Shown here: one piece after another, positions 26,149 to 33,700 of the stretch
How the letters are laid out: each line of letters begins with the position of its first letter
How positions within the stretch are numbered: position 1 is the stretch's first letter
Origin: JBCCFK01 sp965262315
GTDB taxonomy: Bacteria > Actinomycetota > Acidimicrobiia > Acidimicrobiales > UBA8592
NCBI GenBank assembly: GCA_965262315.1
Contig: CBDHFJ010000097.1
Location: 1-47,675, forward strand
DNA: 47,675 nt
Reading direction: 5' to 3'
The notes under the pieces: model-generated
What the model saw: the letters and a program-made list of their open reading frames with translations, nothing else
Database searches by the model: none
What the model was told of the DNA's origin: nothing
Translations under genes and position numbers: made by a program

Positions 26149-27501
26149 TCAGTTGCAGCGCAGGTCGGGCTCCGGAAGTGCCAGATCGATCAGGTAGGCC
26201 ACGACCGCGTCGTCCACACAGTCGCTGCCCCGACCGAAGCTGAGGTGGCCGTCCCCCTCGAAGGTCACCAGGCGGGCGTCGTCGAGGCGCTGAGCGACGG
26301 CCACGGCGTCCCCGTGGGGCGTTGCCGCGTCGCCGGTGTTGCCGAGGATGACCAGGCTCGGGGCTTCGGCGTCGGAGATGACCGGGAAGGGCACCACCGG
26401 ATCGACCCGCCAGGCGGCGCATGGCAGGAGCTCGTTGGCGATGGCGGGGCCGAGCACGGGCGCGTCCGCGGCAATGGTGTCGACCATGGCCGCGAACGCG
26501 GCGAGCCCGTCGGGGCGCTCGAGGTCCACACACTTGACCGCCGTGTAGACATCGAAGCCGGCCGAGCCGAGGTACCGGTCGGACAGTGCCTCGATGGCCC
26601 CTCGGTCGCCTCGCTGGTGCGCCCGGAGCGCCTCGGCCAGCCCGCCCGCCGCAGTCGGGTCGTAGGTGGCGCTGATGGCCGCCCGAGCCACGTCTGAGGG
26701 AGACACGTCGGCGGCCTCTGCCTCTCGGAGGGTTTCCTCCAACAGCGTAAGGTCGCCGAGGATGGCGACGAGTGCGGCCTCGGTGGCCACCGCCTGACTG
26801 GTCAGCCAGCCCTGCATGTCGTGGGCCGGGTCGGTCACCCCGTCGAGCACGGCCGCTCGGAGGTTGGGCCCGTACCGCGTGGCGTATCCCAGGCCGAGAA
26901 CGGAGCCGTAGCTCGTTCCCAGGTAGGAGATCTGGTCCTCGCCGAGCGCCATGCGGATCAGGTCCATGTCGTCGACGACGGCGCCCGAGCCGACATGTAC
27001 CAGGAACGTGGAGTCGGCGGCGCACTCGGCCGCGGCGGAGTCGGCCTGGTCGCGCAGCGCCTCCAGCTCGGCCGCGTCATCCGGGTCGTTGTCGAGCGCG
27101 TAGAACGCCTGAAGGCCGTCGTCGCAGGTCAGCTCCGACGTCCCCGACACGCCGCGGGGGTCCCAGCCGACGATGTCGAAGGCGTCGCCGAGCTCGGGAT
27201 GGCGGGCGGCATAGGAGCGGGCCATGGCCCGACCCGAGCCGCCGGGCCCGCCGGGATTGACCAGGAGGACGCCGACACGCGCCTCCGGGTCGTCGGCGCG
27301 GTCGCGGTTCAGCTCGACGGTGATGGTGGCCCCGTCGGGATCGGAGTGGTCGAGGGGGACGTCGAGGGTGGCGCACTGGATGCCGTCGCAGTCCTCCCAG
27401 TCCAGGGTGCTCGCGTCGGGGGCGGTCGCTTCCTCGCCGCTGCCGCACGCAGCAGCGAGGATCCCGATGGCGGCGACCAGCGCCGGTACGCTCCGCAGCA
27501 T
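26149..27501 (-). CDS. Alpha/beta hydrolase lipoprotein (TAP-like, S33 family)
   Basis: 450 residues. A lipoprotein signal peptide (MLRSVPALVAAIGILAAAC, lipobox cysteine C19) is followed by an acidic linker and an alpha/beta hydrolase: oxyanion region NPGGPGGSG, WDPRGV, nucleophile elbow GTSYGS, a cysteine-bearing lid region, and a TAP-like C-terminal domain with GNTGDAATP (acid) and EGDGHLSFG (histidine). Homologues are secreted tripeptidyl aminopeptidases or esterases; the substrate is unknown. The start is ATG 27501 (27513 is also possible). It overlaps the start of the divergent nucleotidyltransferase, so there is no intergenic promoter space. Confidence 0.85.
   Translation of the reverse strand: MLRSVPALVAAIGILAAACGSGEEATAPDASTLDWEDCDGIQCATLDVPLDHSDPDGATITVELNRDRADDPEARVGVLLVNPGGPGGSGRAMARSYAARHPELGDAFDIVGWDPRGVSGTSELTCDDGLQAFYALDNDPDDAAELEALRDQADSAAAECAADSTFLVHVGSGAVVDDMDLIRMALGEDQISYLGTSYGSVLGLGYATRYGPNLRAAVLDGVTDPAHDMQGWLTSQAVATEAALVAILGDLTLLEETLREAEAADVSPSDVARAAISATYDPTAAGGLAEALRAHQRGDRGAIEALSDRYLGSAGFDVYTAVKCVDLERPDGLAAFAAMVDTIAADAPVLGPAIANELLPCAAWRVDPVVPFPVISDAEAPSLVILGNTGDAATPHGDAVAVAQRLDDARLVTFEGDGHLSFGRGSDCVDDAVVAYLIDLALPEPDLRCN
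27487..27492 (+). promoter_or_regulatory. -10 element (TACGCT) of leaderless nucleotidyltransferase gene
   Basis: TACGCT ends seven bases before ATG 27500, so it decides between the two candidate ATGs (27500, 27512). It lies inside the signal-peptide codons of the divergent lipoprotein gene. Confidence 0.5.
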
Positions 27502-28300
27502 GGGCGCCAGCATGGCAGGGGTGGCACTGGCGGCGGGGGCAGGGACCCGCTTGGCCCCGATCACCGACAGCATCGCCAAGCCACTCTGCACGGTGGCCAC
27601 GCGGACGTTGCTGGACCTGGCGCTGGACCGCCTGGCCACGGTGGAGGTCGAACCCGCGGTCAACGTGCACCATCACGCGCAGCAGATCGTGGCGTCGGTG
27701 GGGGATCGGGCGATGGTGTCGCACGAGGTCGATGAGGCGCTGGGGACCGCCGGTGCCATTGCGAACCTCCGGGAGTTCATCGACGGTCGGCCTGTCGTGG
27801 TCATCAACGGAGACACCTGGTGCCCGGGCGGGTTGGCACCGCTCGTCGACGGCTGGGACGGCCACACGGTTCGGGTGTTCGTTCCCGGTGGCGGGCCCTT
27901 CGGCCCGCGCTCGGCCATCGTGGGCACGCTGTTGCCATGGCGGGTGGTGCGAGACCTCGAGGTGGCTCCGAGCGGGCTGTACGAGGTGGTCTGGCGCGAC
28001 GAGCACGACGCCGGCCGGCTCGAAGTGATCGGCCACAACGGCACCTGGGTCGACTGCGGGACCCCGGCCGACCTGCTCGAAGCCAACCTCCTCGCGCGCT
28101 CCGGGACCAGTGTCGTGCACCCGACGGCGAGCGTGGCGGGGTCTGCGTTGATGACCGCGGTCGGGCCGCGCACGATCGTCCGCGGGCACGTGTCGTCGTC
28201 GGTGCTCTTCGCGGACACCACCGTCGAGTCGCACGAGGTCCTGGACCGGGTGATCCGATGGCGGGCCGCCGGCGGTGAGCAGCGGACCCTCCAGCTCTGA
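27500..28300 (+). CDS. Sugar-1-phosphate nucleotidyltransferase-like protein
   Basis: 266 residues. The N-terminal signature VALAAGAGTRLAPITDSIAKPL is the G-x-G-T-R...K-P loop of NTP_transferase enzymes that join NTP and a sugar phosphate. VVVINGDTW carries the metal-binding aspartate, and DCGTPADLLEANLL is the late conserved block. A short C-terminal stretch (VHPTASVAGSALMTAVGPRTIVRGHVSSSVLF) looks like the beginning of a left-handed beta-helix. The sugar is unknown; MurNAc-1-P uridylyltransferase or mannose-1-P guanylyltransferase relatives are possible. Its stop codon abuts the rlmN stop (TGATCA). Confidence 0.85.
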   Translation: MGASMAGVALAAGAGTRLAPITDSIAKPLCTVATRTLLDLALDRLATVEVEPAVNVHHHAQQIVASVGDRAMVSHEVDEALGTAGAIANLREFIDGRPVVVINGDTWCPGGLAPLVDGWDGHTVRVFVPGGGPFGPRSAIVGTLLPWRVVRDLEVAPSGLYEVVWRDEHDAGRLEVIGHNGTWVDCGTPADLLEANLLARSGTSVVHPTASVAGSALMTAVGPRTIVRGHVSSSVLFADTTVESHEVLDRVIRWRAAGGEQRTLQL

Positions 28301-29344
28301 TCAGCGGTCGGGCCTGGGGCCCAGCACCACCTCGACCTCGTGGTTGGCTCGGAGCTGTCCGCACGCGGCGTCGATCTCGGTGCCGCGGTTGCGGCGCACG
28401 GTCGCGTTGGCGCCGAGTGATCGGAGCAGATCCCGAAACGCCGCGACCCGCTCGGGGCTGCTGCCGCGGACGGGATAGCCGGGCGTGGGGTTCAGCGGGA
28501 TCAGGTTGACGTGAGCGCGCAAGGCCCGGCACAGCCCCGCCAGCTCCTCGGCGTCGGTGTCGCGGTCGTTGACCCCGTCGATGAGGGCCCATTCGAACGA
28601 CAGCCGCCGGTTCTTGACCGACAGGTAGTCGGCACAGGCCTCCGCCAGGTCGGCGAGGGGGTAGCGGCGGTTGATCGGGACGAGCTCGTTGCGGAGCTCG
28701 TCGTTGGCCGCGTGGAGCGAGACGGCCAGGTTGACCGGGAGCGCTTCGTCGGTCAGCCGACGGATCCCCGGGATGATGCCGACCGTGCTGACCGTCAGGT
28801 GACGGGCGGAGATCCCGATGTCGCCGTGGAGTCGCTCGACCGCGCCCCACATGGAGTCATAGTTGGCCATCGGCTCGCCCATGCCCATGAAGACGATGTT
28901 CGAGACGCGCCGGGGCGCGGCCTCGCGGGCGGCGCGCACCACCTGCTCGACGATCTCGCCGGTGGTGAGGTGGCGTTCGAAGCCGGCCTGGCCGGTGGCG
29001 CAGAAACCGCAGGCCATCGCACAGCCGGCCTGCGAGCTGATGCAGACCGTGGAGCGCTCCGGATAGTGCATCAGCACCGTCTCCACGGTGGCGCCGTCGT
29101 GGAGTTCCCACAGCCACTTCACCGTGTCGCCGTCGTCGCCCACCGACCGGGTCACCTCCGAGAGCCCCGGCGGCAGCACTTCGTCGATCGTCGCCCGCAG
29201 CGCCTTGGGGAGCGAGGTCATCTCGTCCGGTTCCCGGAGCTGCTCGTAGAGCCCCTGCCACACCTGGTCGACGCGGTAGCGGGGCTCGTCGGCGAGCAGC
29301 GCCGCGAGCTCGTCGCGGTCGACCTGATAGCGGCTGGTCGTCAT
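28301..29344 (-). CDS. rlmN: 23S rRNA (adenine(2503)-C(2))-methyltransferase / tRNA m2A37
   Basis: 347 residues. A radical-SAM enzyme that methylates A2503 in 23S rRNA, and A37 in some tRNAs. The iron-sulfur motif is C108-x3-C112-x2-C115 (CAMACGFC). Other blocks are FMGMGEPMANYD, STVGIIPGIRRL, LAVSLHAANDELR, INRRYPL and VRRNRGTEIDAACGQL, the last with the methyl-carrying cysteine. The ATG at 29344 overlaps the mshD stop by four bases, so it is translated from the mshD message. Confidence 0.94.
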   Translation of the reverse strand: MTTSRYQVDRDELAALLADEPRYRVDQVWQGLYEQLREPDEMTSLPKALRATIDEVLPPGLSEVTRSVGDDGDTVKWLWELHDGATVETVLMHYPERSTVCISSQAGCAMACGFCATGQAGFERHLTTGEIVEQVVRAAREAAPRRVSNIVFMGMGEPMANYDSMWGAVERLHGDIGISARHLTVSTVGIIPGIRRLTDEALPVNLAVSLHAANDELRNELVPINRRYPLADLAEACADYLSVKNRRLSFEWALIDGVNDRDTDAEELAGLCRALRAHVNLIPLNPTPGYPVRGSSPERVAAFRDLLRSLGANATVRRNRGTEIDAACGQLRANHEVEVVLGPRPDR

Positions 29345-30072
29345 CGGGCAACCGCAGCCGGGTCCGAGGTGTAGGCCCGGTTGACCGCGTGGAGCGAGAA
29401 GCCGAGCCGCTCGTAGGTGGCGTTCGCCGGTTCGTTGTCGCTCTCGACGTACAGGTTGGCCAGCGTGATCCCCTGGGCGGCGAGCCATTCGAGCCCGGCG
29501 AGGGTCATCGGGCCGCCGAGCCCGCGGCCGTGGAAGTCGGGGTCGAGGCCGATGACGAAGATCTCGCCCATCGGCGGTCGGTGGTCCGGGTGGACCTTCG
29601 TCCAGCAGAAGCCGGCCATCCGGCCGTCGATCTCGAGGATGCGGAAGCCGTCGGGATCGAACCATGGTTCGGCCATCGTGGCGGCGACGCGAGCTCGGGT
29701 CTGGCCGGACTGCTCGGGGTGCCAGGCGAAGGCCCGGTTGTTGACGGAGATCCAGGTGTCGAGATCGCTCGCCGGATCGAAGGCCCGCGTGTCGAGCCCG
29801 GAGGGGGCGGCCGGCAACGGGCGTCGGAGTTGCCAGAGGTCCCGGTACGGCTGGACGAGGTGTGCCAGGCGTTCGTCATCGCCCTCCTGCACCTCCTCGA
29901 GCCAGACTTGGACGGCGCTCGTGCCGTCGAGCCTCGTGGGCGCCGTCGCCATGACGCCGGCGAGCTCGTCGGCCATCGACCGACGGTCGTGGTCCGCGTC
30001 CACGCTGATCGACATCGACCAGGGGCCGTCGTCGAGCAGGACTGGGGTGATCGTCATCGCAGGACCGGCCAT
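29341..30072 (-). CDS. mshD: Mycothiol synthase (acetyltransferase)
   Basis: Acetylates Cys-GlcN-inositol with acetyl-CoA to complete mycothiol. The C-terminal GNAT half closely follows MshD: NNRAFAWHPEQSGQT, EPWFDPDGFRILE, GFCWTKVHPDH, GEIFVIGLDPDFHGRGLGG (acetyl-CoA loop) and LYVESDNEPANATYERLGFSLH. At 239-243 residues it is shorter than the usual tandem-GNAT MshD (about 300), with a reduced N-terminal domain. The start is ATG 30072 or 30057. A TACGCT box 11 bases before 30072 implies a leader of a few bases. It forms an operon with rlmN. Confidence 0.88.
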   Translation of the reverse strand: MAGPAMTITPVLLDDGPWSMSISVDADHDRRSMADELAGVMATAPTRLDGTSAVQVWLEEVQEGDDERLAHLVQPYRDLWQLRRPLPAAPSGLDTRAFDPASDLDTWISVNNRAFAWHPEQSGQTRARVAATMAEPWFDPDGFRILEIDGRMAGFCWTKVHPDHRPPMGEIFVIGLDPDFHGRGLGGPMTLAGLEWLAAQGITLANLYVESDNEPANATYERLGFSLHAVNRAYTSDPAAVAR

Positions 30073-30257
30073 GCCATGGGTCGAGCGTATCGCCGCTGGC
30101 GCGGCCGCTCTGGTGTCATCGGCTCAGCCACGACGCGTGAGAATCTTCGTCACGTCACGCGGCGCACAGGGAATACAACCCACCGCGGCGTGGGACCGTG
30201 AAATCATGTGTCAGACGGGATGACAGAGCATGGTTTCCAACAGGCATCGGGAATGTG

Positions 30258-30263
30258 TATTGT
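30258..30263 (+). promoter_or_regulatory. -10 element (TATTGT) of predicted small RNA
   Basis: TATTGT fits TANNNT. Using the 6-8 nt spacing seen at the leaderless genes, transcription would begin at 30270-30272, the first base of hairpin 1. A TTCCAA (30235-30240) lies 17 bp upstream as a weak -35. Confidence 0.4.
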
Positions 30264-30269
30264 GCACGG

Positions 30270-30374
30270 TCACCAGGTTCCCGCCACCTGGTATGGCGAC
30301 ATGCTTATCGGGATCCGCCGCCCGATGTCGCCTAGGCAGGCACCCCTTTCCCCAGGGGTGCCTGCCGCCGTTTT
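30270..30374 (+). ncRNA. Predicted structured small RNA, ~105 nt, three hairpins
   Basis: Three consecutive helices are visible. Hairpin 1 has perfect 7-bp arms ACCAGGT (30272-30278) and ACCTGGT (30286-30292) with loop TCCCGCC. Hairpin 2 has outer arms GGCGACAT (30295-30302) and ATGTCGCC (30325-30332), a 6-nt one-sided bulge, and an inner stem CGGG/CCCG with loop ATCCGCCG. Hairpin 3 is a 13-bp terminator stem ending in TTTT. Helices are separated by two bases each, which leaves almost no unstructured sequence. All three loops are C-rich, recalling actinobacterial 6C-type RNAs, which can pair with G-rich ribosome sites; I cannot match it to a known family. It could alternatively be a leader or attenuator for the downstream ORF and his genes, but the terminator is about 135 nt before the next start. 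Confidence 0.55.
30335..30374 (+). terminator. Strong intrinsic terminator of the predicted small RNA
   Basis: A 13-bp perfect stem (30335-30347 with 30354-30366), loop TTCCCC, then GCCG and TTTT at 30371-30374. It is the only hairpin noted here with a clear T-run, and no protein gene on this strand ends before it, so it implies a non-coding transcript. Confidence 0.8.
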
Positions 30375-30510
30375 CACCCCCGGTGGTTGGCGCGCTTCAC
30401 CGGCTCGGGTCGGTGGCCTCATCGGGCCACCACCGTGCGCCGAAACGAGGGCGAGACGTCGGGGCTCCGCCGAGTGTCGCCCGACGTGCAGTTGGGGGTA
30501 GACAGTCGAC

Positions 30511-30699
30511 ATGGATCAGTCGGTTGCCGAACTGTCGTCGGTGTCGTCCCAGCTCGAGGACATCACCCGCCGTGTGCTCGATGCGGCGAAGTCGTTCGAG
30601 GGCGGCGCCCGCGAGGACGTGTCCCACGAGCTCTACGAGGTCGAACGGGCGCTGCGCACGGCGACGCGACGCCTCAGCCGGGCCCAGCGCGCCATCTGA
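30511..30699 (+). CDS. Small hypothetical protein
   Basis: 62 residues, fully helical with heptad-like spacing (VSSQLEDITRRVLDAAKSF; ELYEVERALRTATRRLSRAQRAI): an acidic first half and a basic second half, suggesting a coiled coil or small DNA- or RNA-binding helix pair. I do not recognise a family. A TAGACA six bases before the ATG resembles the leaderless -10 box, although its last base is A rather than T. It lies 57 bp before hisD, which has its own -10 box, so it is not necessarily part of the his operon. Confidence 0.6.
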   Translation: MDQSVAELSSVSSQLEDITRRVLDAAKSFEGGAREDVSHELYEVERALRTATRRLSRAQRAI

Positions 30700-30744
30700 C
30701 CCGCGCCGCCGACAAACGGCTCCTCCTTCCGAGGTGGGGGCTTG

Positions 30745-30750
30745 TAGCGT
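30745..30750 (+). promoter_or_regulatory. -10 element (TAGCGT) of leaderless hisD
   Basis: TAGCGT ends six bases before the GTG at 30757. This is the likely main promoter of the his operon; no attenuator peptide or T-box is visible. Confidence 0.5.
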
Positions 30751-30756
30751 GATCCG

Positions 30757-32043
30757 GTGCTCAACCGATTGGACCTGCGGGGCGTCGACCCCTCCGAGCT
30801 CGGGGCTCGATTGCCTCGCCCCGTCGTCGACGGAGACGAGCCGGTCGACGTCGTCCGCCAGATCATCAGTGCCGTTCGCCGCGACGGCGACGCGGCCCTG
30901 CGCGACTTCGCCGACCGTTTCGACGGCGGTGCTCCCGATGCCTTCCGTGTGTCGGCCGCGGCGATCGACGCCGCCTGGGAGCGGGTCGACCCCGGGTTGC
31001 GAGATGCGCTCCAGCAGGCGGCCGACTCGATCGAGGCCTTCCACCTGACCCAGCGCCACGCCCCCGACCGCCACGAGCACCGCGGCATGGTGATCGAGGG
31101 GATCCAGCAGCCCGTCCGGCGAGCCGGCTGCTACGTGCCCGGCGGTCGAGCCTCGTACCCGTCCACCGTGCTGATGACGGCGGTCCCGGCTCGGGTGGCC
31201 GGCGTCGACGAGCTCTGCCTCTGCGTCCCGCCCGCAGCCGGGGGAGCGGTGGCCGACGTGACGCTCGCCGCTGCCCGGATCGCCGGCGTCGACGAGGTCT
31301 ACGCGGTCGGCGGGGCGCAAGCGATCGCCGCGATGGCCTACGGCACCGAGTCCATTCCTGCGGTCGACGTGATCGCCGGGCCCGGCAACGTGTTCGTCGC
31401 CATCGCCAAACGTGAGGTCGCCGGTGACGTCGGGGTCGCCGCGGCGTTCGCCGGCCCCTCCGAGATCGTGGTCGTCGCCGATGCCAGCGCCCCCACCGAG
31501 TTCGCCGCCATCGACGTGGTGGTCCAGGCCGAGCACGGCCCAGGTGGCCTGGCCTGGCTGATCACCGCCGACGAGGCCGTCGCCGACGCGGTGACGGCCC
31601 AGGTCGCGGCCATCACCGAGGCGTCGCCGCGTCGGGCAGACATCGAAGCCACCCTCGCCGAGGGAGGCCACGCCGTGGTGGTCGACGACGAGGCCGCAGC
31701 CATGGTGGTGGCCAACGCCATCGCTCCCGAGCACCTCCAGCTCATGGTCACCGACCCGCGCCGACTGGTCCCCCAGGTCCGCAACGCCGGCGCCGTGTTC
31801 CTGGGCCCGCTCTCGCCGGCCTCGGTGGGCGACTACATCGCCGGCCCGTCGCACGTGCTGCCCACGAATGGCACGGCCCGCTTCGCCGGGGCCCTCACCG
31901 TGGCCGACTTCTGCAAGGACATCCACGTGGTGACCCTCGACCAGGCCGCCGTGAACGAGGTCGCCGACGCCGTCGCCACCATCGCCGACGCCGAGGGACT
32001 GGCGGCCCACGCCGACTCCGTGCGCATGAGGACGTCGTCGTGA
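30757..32043 (+). CDS. hisD: Histidinol dehydrogenase
   Basis: 428 residues. Oxidises histidinol to histidine in two NAD-dependent steps. Family blocks: RRAGCYVPGGRASYPSTVLMTAVPARVAGV, AGPGNVFVAIAKR, the zinc and catalytic region FAGPSEIVVVADASA and AEHGPGGLAWL, and the late GPSHVLPTNGTARFAGALTVADF. GTG at 30757 is supported by the TAGCGT box. It is the first gene of a six-gene his operon; the stop overlaps the hisC GTG. Confidence 0.95.
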   Translation: MLNRLDLRGVDPSELGARLPRPVVDGDEPVDVVRQIISAVRRDGDAALRDFADRFDGGAPDAFRVSAAAIDAAWERVDPGLRDALQQAADSIEAFHLTQRHAPDRHEHRGMVIEGIQQPVRRAGCYVPGGRASYPSTVLMTAVPARVAGVDELCLCVPPAAGGAVADVTLAAARIAGVDEVYAVGGAQAIAAMAYGTESIPAVDVIAGPGNVFVAIAKREVAGDVGVAAAFAGPSEIVVVADASAPTEFAAIDVVVQAEHGPGGLAWLITADEAVADAVTAQVAAITEASPRRADIEATLAEGGHAVVVDDEAAAMVVANAIAPEHLQLMVTDPRRLVPQVRNAGAVFLGPLSPASVGDYIAGPSHVLPTNGTARFAGALTVADFCKDIHVVTLDQAAVNEVADAVATIADAEGLAAHADSVRMRTSS

Positions 32044-33107
32044 CCCGGCCTCGCCTGCGAGACGACCTGGCGCTGATGGAGGGATACCACTCGCCCCAGG
32101 TCGAGGTGGATGTCCGGCTCAACACCAACGAGTCGCCCGAGCCGCCCCCGGACGCGTGGCGCGATGCGTTGGCGGCGGAGCTGTCCACCCTGGACTGGCA
32201 CCGGTACCCCGATCGGGCAGCCGCCGGGCTGCGCGCCGGGCTGGCCGAGCTGTACCGGGTCGACGAGGCCATGGTGTTCGCGGCCAACGGTTCCAACGAG
32301 GTCCTGCAGAGCCTGCTGCTCGCGTACGGCGGCCCGGGCCGCTCCGCCGCGGTGTTCGAACCGACCTATGCCCTGCACTCGCACATCTCCGAAGTGACGG
32401 GCACGGCCGTGGTCGAGGGCGAGCGCGACGCGGACTTCCGGCTCGACCTGGTCGAGGTCGACCGCGTCCTCGACCTCGAGCCCGACGTGGTGTTCCTGTG
32501 CTCGCCCAACAACCCGACCGGCATGGTCGAGCCCGAGTCGCTGATCCGCCACGTCGCCGACCGCGCCACCGACCAGGGTGCGCTCGTCGTCGTCGACGAG
32601 GCCTACGGCCAGTTCGCCGACTGGTCGGCGGTCGAGTTGGTGTCCGAGGACGCGAACGTGGTGGTCAGCCGCACGTTCTCCAAGACCTGGAGCATGGCGG
32701 CCGCTCGGCTGGGGTACCTGATCGCGCCGACGTGGGTGGTCCAGTCGCTCGAGTCCGTCGTCCTGCCGTACCACCTGGATGCGGCCAAGCAGGTGGCCGG
32801 GCGGCTGGCGTTGCGCTTCGCCGACGAGATGCACGAGCGGGTCGACCGCCTGGTCGCCGAGCGGGAACGCATCGCGGCCACCTTCGCCGAACTGCCGGTC
32901 GACCACTGGCCCTCGGGCGCGAACTTCATCCTGTTCCGCGCCCAGGAGATGGGCGGCCAGGAGCTGTGGGAAGCGCTGCTCGAGCGATCGGTCCTGGTCC
33001 GCAACTGCGCCTCCTGGCCCCGCCTCGACGGGTGCCTGCGGGTCACCGTGGGGACGCCGCACGAAAATTCCGTCTTTCTGGGCGCATTGGCCGAGATACT
33101 GGGCTGA
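32040..33107 (+). CDS. hisC: Histidinol-phosphate aminotransferase
   Basis: 355 residues, PLP-dependent fold type I. Converts imidazole acetol phosphate to histidinol phosphate. Visible blocks: NTNESPEPPP, FAANGSNEVLQSLLLAYGGPG, CSPNNPTGMV, VVDEAYGQF, and the PLP lysine in SRTFSKTWSMAAARLGY. GTG at 32040 overlaps hisD by four bases (GTGA). Its stop shares one base with the hisB ATG. Confidence 0.95.
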   Translation: MTRPRLRDDLALMEGYHSPQVEVDVRLNTNESPEPPPDAWRDALAAELSTLDWHRYPDRAAAGLRAGLAELYRVDEAMVFAANGSNEVLQSLLLAYGGPGRSAAVFEPTYALHSHISEVTGTAVVEGERDADFRLDLVEVDRVLDLEPDVVFLCSPNNPTGMVEPESLIRHVADRATDQGALVVVDEAYGQFADWSAVELVSEDANVVVSRTFSKTWSMAAARLGYLIAPTWVVQSLESVVLPYHLDAAKQVAGRLALRFADEMHERVDRLVAERERIAATFAELPVDHWPSGANFILFRAQEMGGQELWEALLERSVLVRNCASWPRLDGCLRVTVGTPHENSVFLGALAEILG

Positions 33108-33700
33108 TGAGCACCCGCACTGCGTCCCGCTCCCGCACCACCAAGGAGACCGACATCGACATCGAGTTGTCGATCGACGGTCAGGGCAGCACCGACATCA
33201 CCACCGGCCTGCCCTTCTTCGACCACATGCTGGACCAGCTCGGCCGGCACGGCGGGTTCGACCTGAAGGTGCATGCGAAGGGCGACATCGAGATCGACTC
33301 GCACCACACGGTCGAGGACGTCGGCATCGCGCTGGGGGAGTGCTTCAAGGACGCGGTGGGCGACAAGGCCGGCGTGCGCCGGTTCGCCACGGCCTCGTGT
33401 CCGCTGGACGAGGCGCTGGTCGATGTGGCGTTGGACCTGTCCGGCCGCCCGTACCTGCACTACGAGATCGAGCCGCCCGGCGAGAAGATCCTGGGCGATC
33501 CGCCGTTCGATCCGCAGCTGGTCGAGGAGTTCTGGCGGGCGTTCATCACCTCGGGCGGCATCACGCTGCACCAGGTCCTGGTGCGCGGCAAGAACACGCA
33601 CCACATCATCGAGTCCACCTTCAAGAGCACCGCTCGGGCGCTGCGCGACGCCGTGCGCGTCGAGGGCGGGGGTATCCCGTCCACCAAGGGCGTGCTGTAG
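33107..33700 (+). CDS. hisB: Imidazoleglycerol-phosphate dehydratase
   Basis: 197 residues, the single-function form without a phosphatase domain. Dehydrates imidazole glycerol phosphate using two metal ions. The metal-binding repeats are FFDHMLDQLGRHGGFDL, DSHHTVEDVGIALGE, TLHQVLVRGKNTHHIIESTFK. It starts at ATG 33107 in TGATG with hisC. A basic N-terminal stretch (STRTASRSRTTKE) precedes the fold. It ends exactly where the hisH GTG begins. Confidence 0.95.
   Translation: MSTRTASRSRTTKETDIDIELSIDGQGSTDITTGLPFFDHMLDQLGRHGGFDLKVHAKGDIEIDSHHTVEDVGIALGECFKDAVGDKAGVRRFATASCPLDEALVDVALDLSGRPYLHYEIEPPGEKILGDPPFDPQLVEEFWRAFITSGGITLHQVLVRGKNTHHIIESTFKSTARALRDAVRVEGGGIPSTKGVL

Larger units (their letters stand above)
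30073..30510. other. Gene-poor intergenic region upstream of the his cluster
   Basis: 438 bp between divergent mshD (minus) and the small ORF (plus). The middle third contains the predicted small RNA and its terminator (30258-30374). In 30078-30257 and 30375-30510 I see no supported gene; open frames there lack a ribosome site and family likeness. The stretch 30130-30260 is less GC-rich than its surroundings, as expected for promoters. Confidence 0.6.

Noticed and set aside
30208..30501. A 97-codon open frame running through the predicted small RNA and its terminator
   Set aside because: No ribosome site, reads through a strong terminator, and its C-terminal half is arginine- and proline-rich filler. 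The RNA structure explains the sequence better, though a short upstream peptide cannot be excluded.
30397..32010. A 537-codon open frame on the minus strand over hisD
   Set aside because: It lies entirely antisense to hisD and the small ORF, has repetitive composition and no family motifs.
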